Shown: one piece after another, positions 6,593-11,301 of the stretch
Position numbering within the stretch: position 1 is the stretch's first letter
How the letters are laid out: each line of letters opens with the position of its first letter
Source of the DNA: JBFMFE01 sp040752295
GTDB taxonomy: Bacteria; UBP15; UBA6099; JBFMBQ01
Reading direction: 5' to 3'
Assembly: GCA_040752295.1 (NCBI GenBank)
Contig: JBFMFE010000279.1
Coordinates: 1 to 11,301, forward strand
DNA length: 11,301 nt
Program-made: the position numbers and the translations under genes
Notes under the pieces: model-generated
What the model saw: the letters and a program-made list of their open reading frames with translations, nothing else
The model's database searches: none
What the model was told of the DNA's origin: nothing

Positions 6593-8278
6593 ATGCGAAG
6601 GATAACGCGCCGTCAGTTCGTTAAAGAAGGCTCCATCGCCGCCGGCGCGGCGGCTCTCGCCGCATCGGGCATCGGCTCGCTCGGCTCGCTCGCCGCGCAG
6701 CCCGCCCCGCGCAGGGTCTACATCATAAACCTCGACGGTATGCCCGCCGCATACCTCGGCGCGAAGGACGAGGGCGAACCCCTCACGCCCAACCTCGACG
6801 CTCTCGTCCGCGAAGGCGTCTCTTTCTCGAAATGCTTCGCCGTTCTGCCCGCCCTCACCGCCACGAATCACGTCGCCATCGTCTCCTCCGCCTCCACCGC
6901 GCGCTCGGGCATACTCGGCGCCGGCGGCTTCTACGCCGGGATGGACGCCGCGGGCGGTCCCGACCTTAAACTCTTCGAAAGAAAACACATACTCGCGGAA
7001 ACCGTCTACGACGCCATACGCCGGCGCCACCCCGGTGCGGCGACCGCCGTGCTCTCGGGCAAAAACTGGGTCGCCGACCTCTTCCAGGGCGACCCCGCCG
7101 ACTCGCCGGTCACCGTCAAGGTGAACGGTAAAGACCACCCGGAATACATCTCCCCGCCCGGACCCTACACATGGGGCGGTCCGCCGCGCGAGGGCGACGA
7201 CCGCGAGCGCCTCAGGTTCCACGTCTCCACGCCTGCCGACAAAGCCCCGGAAGGCTGCATCGGCGGCTTCCTGCCACCGGCGTTTTTCCCCAGCGACGAC
7301 TGGATCGCCGATGCCGCCGTCGAGGTCATCAAACGGCATGACCCGCTCTTCACCTACGTCCTCCTCGCCTGCACGGACGACTGCGGGCACGCGTACGGCA
7401 ACTTCACCCGCGGCGACGTCTGCACTCTCGCCAACTACGAGGCGATGCGCTCGCAGATGCGCGTCACCGACGCGGCGGTCGGACGCCTCGCCGCATTCCT
7501 CAAGGAATCGGGCAGGTGGAACGACTCGGTGGTCGTCATCACCGCCGACCACGGCATGAGCACAATGGAAGAACGCCTCCAGGTGGACTTCGACCAGCTC
7601 AAAAAATTCAACCTCCAGCGCATATTCGAGACGCTCAAGTCCCTCGGCTCGCTCTCGGTGGACGTGCGCGCCGTCCTGGCGCAGAAAGGCTTCCACATGC
7701 GCGCGTCCGACGGCGTCCTGCGCCGCAACCCGGACGGCGTTTACGACACGGCTCTGTCCGAGGGTCCCAACACCTACCTCTACCGCGTCCGCGCGGACAT
7801 CCGCGAAAAGGTCAGGGACGCGCTCCTCGAATGGAACGAAAGCACGCCGCACAAGCCGATATGGAAGGTGCTTCTCGACGAGGAGATGCGCGACGGGGTC
7901 AACGAGCACGACGGGCTTCCCTTCCGGCTGCTGTGCCGGGCGCGCCGCGACGACCCTAATGCCGAAGTCGTCTGGCCCGACCTCGTCGTCTTCACGCATC
8001 CGGGATACATGAACGTCATCTACGGCGATTCCATACGCGCGGGGAAAGTCTTCGTGATGCAGAAGCTGCCCATCCCGCCCGGCATAAACGTGGGCACGAT
8101 CCCCGGCACGCACGGAAGCTACGGCGAACAGCGCGTCCCGCTCGTCATTATCGCGCCGGGCGTCGCTCCCGGAACCTCCGACTCGAGAACCGTCTCGCTC
8201 CTCGACGTGCTTCCGACCGTCTGCCGCCTGTCCGGACTGCCGCTGCCTCAGGGCGCCGAAGGCACGGCGCTGCTCTGA
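6593..8278 (+). CDS. Tat-exported type I phosphodiesterase / alkaline phosphatase-superfamily hydrolase
   Basis: A 561-residue secreted enzyme. The N-terminus carries a twin-arginine signal, TRRQFVK (5-11), then a small-residue hydrophobic stretch (about 14-34) ending near AAQPA, so export is by the Tat route, folded and probably with metals bound. Alkaline-phosphatase-superfamily metal and nucleophile positions are visible: D48 in INLDGM, T89 in LTATNH (nucleophile position), D262 and H266 in DDCGHAYG, D319/H320 in TADHGMS, and H507 in PGTHGSYG. This matches the phosphodiesterase/nucleotide pyrophosphatase (PF01663) branch; expected chemistry is hydrolysis of phosphate mono- or diesters with two divalent metals. 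The substrate is not deducible. GGGAGGGGG five nt before the ATG supports the start. A tatA gene follows directly, which fits its export requirement. Confidence 0.88.
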   Translation: MRRITRRQFVKEGSIAAGAAALAASGIGSLGSLAAQPAPRRVYIINLDGMPAAYLGAKDEGEPLTPNLDALVREGVSFSKCFAVLPALTATNHVAIVSSASTARSGILGAGGFYAGMDAAGGPDLKLFERKHILAETVYDAIRRRHPGAATAVLSGKNWVADLFQGDPADSPVTVKVNGKDHPEYISPPGPYTWGGPPREGDDRERLRFHVSTPADKAPEGCIGGFLPPAFFPSDDWIADAAVEVIKRHDPLFTYVLLACTDDCGHAYGNFTRGDVCTLANYEAMRSQMRVTDAAVGRLAAFLKESGRWNDSVVVITADHGMSTMEERLQVDFDQLKKFNLQRIFETLKSLGSLSVDVRAVLAQKGFHMRASDGVLRRNPDGVYDTALSEGPNTYLYRVRADIREKVRDALLEWNESTPHKPIWKVLLDEEMRDGVNEHDGLPFRLLCRARRDDPNAEVVWPDLVVFTHPGYMNVIYGDSIRAGKVFVMQKLPIPPGINVGTIPGTHGSYGEQRVPLVIIAPGVAPGTSDSRTVSLLDVLPTVCRLSGLPLPQGAEGTALL

Positions 8279-8313
8279 CGCCCGTCCGCGCCCCAGCCGG
8301 CTTTTCCGTCTCC

Positions 8314-8342
8314 TTGAACGGATGAAGCAGGGATGATATAAT
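8314..8342 (+). promoter_or_regulatory. Strong sigma70-like promoter of tatA
   Basis: TTGAAC (8314-8319, 5 of 6), 17 nt, TATAAT (8337-8342, perfect), about 28 nt before the tatA ATG. This implies that tatA can be expressed independently of the phosphodiesterase gene. Confidence 0.75.
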
Positions 8343-8370
8343 TATCTGAAAACGGGAATAGAGGGGAGAC

Positions 8371-8592
8371 ATGTTCAATCTGGGACCGTGGGAAATCGCC
8401 GCCATACTGATAGTCGCGCTGCTGATATTCGGACCGCGGAAACTGCCCGAAATCGGCAAAGCCATCGGAAGCGCCATAAACGAGTTCAGACACGGTTTTT
8501 CGGGCATCGCCGCCAAGCCGCAGGATCAGGAGCCGAAAAAACTCGACGCCGGGGAAGAAAAAGAGCCTCAGAAGGAACCGCCCGCGGGATAA
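8371..8592 (+). CDS. tatA: Sec-independent (Tat) translocase subunit TatA
   Basis: 73 residues with the standard TatA/E layout: a short periplasmic N-terminus (MFNLGPWE), one transmembrane helix (about 8-20, IAAILIVALLIF), the FGPRKLPEIGKAIG hinge and amphipathic helix (20-33), and a charged Pro/Glu/Lys-rich tail. TatA oligomers form the passage for folded twin-arginine substrates in the cytoplasmic membrane. The phenylalanine-glycine hinge separates TatA/E/B from lookalikes, and the short length favours TatA over TatB. GAGGGGAG precedes the ATG. It follows a gene for a twin-arginine protein but has its own promoter. No tatC is visible in the window. Confidence 0.93.
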   Translation: MFNLGPWEIAAILIVALLIFGPRKLPEIGKAIGSAINEFRHGFSGIAAKPQDQEPKKLDAGEEKEPQKEPPAG

Positions 8593-8691
8593 AACACCCG
8601 TCCACCGTTTTTCCGGGGCGCCGCGCGCGCGGCTCCACCCGCCCGGCGCGTTCGGGGTCATACACGGAACGGACGTACCCCCAGGGGAGAA

Positions 8692-8856
8692 ATGAACGGC
8701 ACAACCGGAACGATACTCGTCATGGGATTGATCCTCGGCGCCGTGTGAAGCATTGCGTGGATGGTCGGCTCCCATCTGAAGAAAACAAGGGAAAAGCTCG
8801 ACGAAATAGTCAAACTTCTGAGCGAGGAAGATCAGAGTAAAGCCGGCGGCGGATGA
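8692..8856 (+). pseudogene. Small single-membrane-span ORF interrupted by in-frame UGA
   Basis: The frame from ATG 8692 encodes NGTTGTILVMGLILGAV, then TGA at codon 19 (8746-8748). It continues in the same frame as SIAWMVGSHLKKTREKLDE and a charged, coiled-coil-like tail to a second TGA at 8854-8856: 54 codons in all. The two halves join into one hydrophobic helix followed by a cationic amphipathic segment, so they look like one protein. The ribosome site (GGGGAG, two bases before ATG) is almost the same as that of tatA just upstream. UGA ends other genes here (the phosphodiesterase, SNF2 and first Rrf2 genes), so general reassignment is excluded. A nonsense mutation, a sequencing error (TGG to TGA, giving Trp) or programmed readthrough are possible. 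The family is not recognised. Confidence 0.6.
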
Positions 8857-8893
8857 CGGGGCGGACGGGCGGGTGGGTCAGACAGGTCGGACA

Positions 8894-9334
8894 GTGGGAA
8901 CCGCAAACGCGCTGAAAATCTCCGAGGCGGCTTCGCTCGCGCTCCATTCGATGACGTACCTCGCGGCGTCCGGCGCCGACAAACCTGTCTCCGCACGGGA
9001 CCTCGCGGAAACGTTCGACGTTTCCGCCGCTCACCTCAGCAAGGTTCTCAACCGCCTCGCATCGGCGCGCCTCCTCAAGTCCACGCGCGGCGCGAAGGGC
9101 GGGTTCGTCCTCGCGCGGAAGAGCGGCGACGTCACGCTCGGCGAAATCTACGAACTCTTCGACGGTCCCCTCGCCCCGTCCGACTGCCTCTTCGAAACGC
9201 CAGTGTGCAAGGGAAAAAAGTGCATCTTCGGCGCGCTCCTCGGCGCCGTAAACAAGAGTGTCGCCGAATACCTCTTTACGACGAAGCTTTCGGACCTGAC
9301 GGAGGTCTACCGCCGTGCAGGCGCCGGAAGCTGA
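8894..9334 (+). CDS. Rrf2-family transcriptional regulator, probably Fe-S binding
   Basis: A winged-helix regulator of the Rrf2 family. Numbered from the longer start at 8873 (153 residues), it shows the N-terminal helix LKISEAASLALHSM (14-27), the helix-turn-helix with DVSAAHLSKVLNRL (49-62), the wing TRGAKGGFVLAR (71-82), and three cysteines C105-X6-C112-X4-C117. These correspond to the iron-sulphur ligand region of IscR/NsrR-type members, so sensing of Fe-S status, nitric oxide or redox is plausible but not proven. Two GTG starts are open: 8873, and 8894, which leaves only six residues before the conserved helix. The latter is preferred on family length; neither has a strong ribosome site. 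The sequence between them is a degenerate 9-bp repeat. The downstream gene overlaps its end by 20 nt, implying co-expression. Confidence 0.88.
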   Translation: MGTANALKISEAASLALHSMTYLAASGADKPVSARDLAETFDVSAAHLSKVLNRLASARLLKSTRGAKGGFVLARKSGDVTLGEIYELFDGPLAPSDCLFETPVCKGKKCIFGALLGAVNKSVAEYLFTTKLSDLTEVYRRAGAGS

Positions 9335-10205
9335 AACGTCCCCACGAGCGGTCCGTAAAATCCTCGAAGTTCTGTACCGCACGTACAACAGGCGGGAGTA
9401 CGTCCACCCCGACCCCGTGGAATTCCTCTACGCCTACGACGGGCTTCGCGACAGGGAAATCGCCGCCTTCGTCGCGTCCGCCCTCGCGTACGGAAGGGTC
9501 GCACAGGTGCTGAAAAGCGTCTCGTTCGTGCTCGAAAGGATGAACCCCTCCCCGTACATCTTCCTTGCGAGGACGCCGCACGACCGGATTCACGACGCCT
9601 TCCGGGGCTTCAGGCACAGGTTCACCACCGGCGGCGACCTCGCGGGTATGCTCTGCGGGCTGAAGTCGGTCGTACGGCGGCACGGCTCGCTCGGCGGGTG
9701 TTTTCTCCCGGGTCTCAGCGACGACCACGAAACGGTGCTTCCCGCCCTCAGGGATTTCGCCGCCGCGCTCGCCCGCGCGCCCGGATGCGGATACGGCAGC
9801 CTTCTGTCGTCCCCCGAAAAAGGGAGCGCCCTCAAAAGGCTGAACCTCTTCCTGCGCTGGATGGTGCGGCGCGACGAAGTGGACCCCGGCGGCTGGGACG
9901 CGGTGCCCCGGGCGAAGCTGATCGTGCCCCTCGACACGCACATGCACAGGATATCGCTCGCCCTGCGCCTCACCGAAAGGCGGCAGGCGGACATACGCGC
10001 CGCCCTCGAGGTCACGGCGGGCTTCAGGCGATTCTCCCCCGAAGACCCGGTGAAATACGACTTCGCCCTCACCCGCCTTGGCATCCACCCCGGCGCCGAC
10101 CCCGAAACCTTCCTTTCATGCCTCAAGGGGAAAAAAATACCGCGGGGAGCGAAAAATACTCCCACGACTCATTCGCCGCGCCTGCTGTCCCGGCGCGCCC
10201 GGTAG
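9315..10205 (+). CDS. TIGR02757 (DUF2400) family protein
   Basis: A 296-residue protein of the TIGR02757/DUF2400 family, recognised from DREIAAFVASALAYGRVAQ (46-64), NLFLRWMVRRDEVDPGGW, LIVPLDTHMHRISLALRLT and EDPVKYDFALTRLGIHP. The family shows a helix-hairpin-helix/DNA-glycosylase-like arrangement, with the PLDTH motif in the place of the glycosylase active-site region, so a DNA-related role is suspected but not demonstrated. The GTG start is well supported: GGAGGT (9301-9306) lies 8 nt upstream, inside the preceding rrf2-like gene, giving a 20-nt overlap and translational coupling. About 25 basic residues at the C-terminus (after SCLKGKK) extend past the usual end of the family. The last 37 nt overlap the convergent four-helix-bundle gene. 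Confidence 0.88.
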   Translation: MQAPEAETSPRAVRKILEVLYRTYNRREYVHPDPVEFLYAYDGLRDREIAAFVASALAYGRVAQVLKSVSFVLERMNPSPYIFLARTPHDRIHDAFRGFRHRFTTGGDLAGMLCGLKSVVRRHGSLGGCFLPGLSDDHETVLPALRDFAAALARAPGCGYGSLLSSPEKGSALKRLNLFLRWMVRRDEVDPGGWDAVPRAKLIVPLDTHMHRISLALRLTERRQADIRAALEVTAGFRRFSPEDPVKYDFALTRLGIHPGADPETFLSCLKGKKIPRGAKNTPTTHSPRLLSRRAR

Positions 10206-10762
10206 AGCCTCTCCGAAAAACCGCCTTCGTTCAGGAATGCCTGTTCCAGTTTCCGCAACTGCCTCCCCAAAAGATAACTCGTCTGATTGATCAGGCAGAT
10301 GATCATGTTCGCCGCCGCCTCCGCGGAAGCCGTGGAAATACAATATGGGTCGGACCTGTCGGACCCGTCGGACCCGTCGGACCCGTCGGACCGGTCGGAC
10401 GCTTTTTCCCTGAACTTGTTTCTCACCGCCAGCGCCTCCGCCGAATCCTTCTGCCAGCGGCGCAATCCGTTCTGACGCAAAAAATCCTCGTAATCAAGCA
10501 GAAGTTCTTCCAGACTGGCGCGCGCCACGCCCGTGAGCTTAAGCTCGGTCTTTTTCGAGGTCGCGGAAGCCGTGCTCCCCTCCGCGATGTTCTGCACGCC
10601 GCTGCGCGCCGCCTGTATCATCTGATCGCGCATACGCGGGTTTTTGTCCAAAAAACGGCCGCAGAAGATCACAGTGGCGTCGTAAACCAGCTGCGCGCAT
10701 TGAAAACTCCGCAACTTCCGGTATCCGCCATGAGGCGGGATCAAACGCCGTTCACCGCCCAA
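10169..10762 (-). CDS. Four-helix-bundle (23S-IVS-like, suffix-type) protein with Ser-Asp repeat linker
   Basis: A 197-residue helical protein of the 23S rRNA intervening-sequence/four-helix-bundle group, best matching the 'four helix bundle suffix' type. Landmarks are PPHGGYRKLRSFQ (9-21), DQMIQAARSGVQNIAEG (46-62), ELKLTGVARASLEELLLDY (73-91), and a C-terminal helix (about 148-178) with INQTSYLLGRQLRKLEQAF. Function in the family is unknown; relatives include Avd of diversity-generating retroelements. Residues 122-138 are an insert of Ser-Asp-X units encoded by a 9-bp microsatellite (10349-10400). The start is TTG at 10760-10762 with AAAGGGG about 7 nt upstream; no ATG or GTG is available near the conserved N-terminus. 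The 3' end overlaps the convergent TIGR02757 gene by 37 nt. Confidence 0.8.
   Translation of the reverse strand: MGGERRLIPPHGGYRKLRSFQCAQLVYDATVIFCGRFLDKNPRMRDQMIQAARSGVQNIAEGSTASATSKKTELKLTGVARASLEELLLDYEDFLRQNGLRRWQKDSAEALAVRNKFREKASDRSDGSDGSDGSDRSDPYCISTASAEAAANMIICLINQTSYLLGRQLRKLEQAFLNEGGFSERLYRARRDSRRGE
10349..10400. repeat. 9-bp tandem array A, GTCGGACNN x6, inside the four-helix gene
   Basis: Six GTCGGAC words start at 10349, 10358, 10367, 10376, 10385 and 10394 with two-base spacers ct, cc, cc, cc, cg. On the coding (minus) strand the units read GTCCGAC and encode Ser-Asp plus Arg/Gly. Because the period is three codons, copy-number change keeps the frame. Confidence 0.95.
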
Positions 10763-10793
10763 GACGCGCCCCTTTCAACAAAGGACCAACCTT

Positions 10794-10854
10794 GTCCGAA
10801 CCGTCCGACCTGTCCGACCTGTCCGACGCGTCCGACACGTCCGACACGTCCGAA
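10794..10854. repeat. 9-bp tandem array B, GTCCGACNN x7, opposite orientation to array A
   Basis: Seven units start at 10794, 10803, 10812, 10821, 10830, 10839 and 10848; the first and last end in A instead of C, and spacers are cc, ct, ct, gc, ac, ac. The array lies between the start of the four-helix gene and its predicted promoter. In the minus-strand transcript it reads GUCGGAC, the reverse complement of the GUCCGAC words of array A in the same mRNA. Confidence 0.95.
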
Positions 10855-10883
10855 TTATATTCCAATCCCGCCGATACCGACAA
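10854..10883 (-). promoter_or_regulatory. Possible promoter of the four-helix-bundle gene
   Basis: On the minus strand TTGTCG (complement of 10878-10883), 18 nt, TATAAT (complement of 10854-10859). The -10 box directly abuts 9-bp array B, so transcription would start within the array and place most of it in the 5' leader. Confidence 0.45.
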
Positions 10884-10908
10884 CGAACCGGCGGAACCAT
10901 ACCGGGTG

Positions 10909-11301
10909 TTACCTGAACTCGGAGCTGCAGAGGTCTTTGAGGGCGAAGGGGGCGGCGTCCGTCTGTTCCGCCTGCTCGCGGGGCAGCCGCCCGGCGTGCC
11001 TGTTTATTATGTCGGCGAGGGTGAAATCGTTCAGCGCCTCGCGTATGCGGTCGTTTATGAGCGCGTACACCGGACGGCATTCGCAGTAGTCGGACTTCAT
11101 GCACGCGTCCCTGTCCACGACGCAGTCCACAACGTTGATGGGACCTATCGCCGCCTCGATGATCGAGCCGACGAGTATTTCCTCCGGGCGGCGGGTGAGA
11201 ACGTACCCGCCGCTCTTGCCGGGCACGCCCCTTATCAGAAAGTTGTTCTTAAGCGAAATCGCTATCTGCCCGAGGTAGCGTTTCGATATGCCCTGCCTGC
11301 G
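10909..11301 (-). CDS. Second Rrf2-family regulator (N-terminus outside the window)
   Basis: The minus-strand frame is open from the right edge to TAA at 10909-10911. From the edge it reads RRQGISKRYLGQIAISLKNN, the recognition helix of an Rrf2 winged-helix domain, then the wing GVPGKSGGYVLTRR. A cysteine cluster follows, C-X6-C-X5-C plus one adjacent (DCVVDRDACMKSDYCECR), very close in spacing to the IscR/NsrR iron-sulphur ligands. A C-terminal helix region follows. About 131 codons are present; roughly 25-30 N-terminal residues are missing compared with the usual length. It differs clearly from the Rrf2 protein encoded at about 8894-9334, so this is not a recent duplicate. The four-helix gene follows on the same strand, but a separate promoter is predicted between them. 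Confidence 0.87.
   Translation of the reverse strand, partial: RRQGISKRYLGQIAISLKNNFLIRGVPGKSGGYVLTRRPEEILVGSIIEAAIGPINVVDCVVDRDACMKSDYCECRPVYALINDRIREALNDFTLADIINRHAGRLPREQAEQTDAAPFALKDLCSSEFR

Noticed and set aside
6560..8113. Long minus-strand open frame (517 codons) opposite the phosphodiesterase gene
   Set aside because: It is antisense to a gene with full active-site motifs and a Tat signal. Its composition (Val/Glu/Arg/Ala-rich, no motif) is what a GC-rich gene gives on its complement.
8746..8790. Selenocysteine insertion at the in-frame UGA
   Set aside because: The only nearby hairpin (GATGG/CCATC) lacks a convincing SECIS loop, and the small membrane protein matches no selenoprotein family I know; left as a remote option only.
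9276..10088. Minus-strand open frame (270 codons) opposite TIGR02757
   Set aside because: Shadow of the recognised TIGR02757 protein, which has a good ribosome binding site and conserved motifs.
10349..10854. CRISPR array
   Set aside because: The units are 9 bp with 2-bp spacers, partly coding, and no cas gene is present; this is a microsatellite-type repeat.
9698..11089. Plus-strand open frame (463 codons) across the four-helix gene, with Val-Gly-Pro and Cys-Pro-Thr repeats
   Set aside because: It overlaps the TIGR02757 and four-helix genes in another frame. The collagen-like repeats are only the 9-bp arrays read in the wrong frame.

Overview
This is a bacterial chromosome fragment of moderately high GC, with regions of different character. 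It carries a bacterial initiator tRNA, Shine-Dalgarno-led genes, sigma70-like promoters, a Tat system component and Rrf2 regulators. The lineage cannot be settled from the sequence. The density of small palindromic repeats, together with a DUF4143 ATPase, a pRiA4b ORF-3-type protein and a four-helix-bundle (23S-IVS-like) protein, is typical of large-genome uncultivated or environmental bacteria. That assignment is an inference.

Left part (1 to about 5,800; visibly less GC-rich and accessory in content). A truncated membrane-protein gene leaves the window at the left edge (minus strand). A gene-free, hairpin-rich stretch follows (about 86-709). Next comes a plus-strand run: an AAA ATPase of the AAA_14/DUF4143 type, a DUF6398-like protein whose C-terminus reads through a 166-bp imperfect palindromic element, and a plasmid pRiA4b ORF-3-type protein starting inside the end of that element. 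Convergent to them on the minus strand is a SWIM-zinc-finger SNF2 helicase followed by a closely spaced 62-residue protein of unknown function.

Middle (about 5,800-6,592). An initiator tRNA-fMet(CAT) on the minus strand sits beside two 88-bp direct repeats. Each repeat contains the last 18 nt of the tRNA, a rho-independent terminator, and a second inverted copy of the tRNA 3' end split by 5 bp. This could be the scar of integration at the tRNA, a junction between accessory DNA (left) and more ordinary chromosome (right), or a structured trailer. Three exact-period 21-bp GC-rich repeats lie between the tRNA promoter and the next gene.

Right part (6,593-11,301; GC-rich, tightly packed). On the plus strand are a Tat-exported type I phosphodiesterase/alkaline phosphatase-superfamily enzyme; tatA with its own very good promoter; a 54-codon membrane-protein ORF interrupted by an in-frame UGA; an Rrf2 regulator; and, overlapping it by 20 nt, a TIGR02757 (DUF2400) protein. 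On the minus strand are a four-helix-bundle protein with a repetitive Ser-Asp linker, overlapping the TIGR02757 gene tail to tail, and a second Rrf2 regulator truncated by the right edge. A 9-bp repeat (GTCGGACNN) occurs inside the four-helix gene, in the opposite orientation in its predicted 5' leader, and in degenerate form at the start of the first Rrf2 gene. The two main arrays would be complementary within one mRNA.

The observations most worth checking are the nested tRNA-end palindromes, the complementary 9-bp arrays, the in-frame UGA, and the palindromic element separating DUF6398 from pRiA4b ORF-3.
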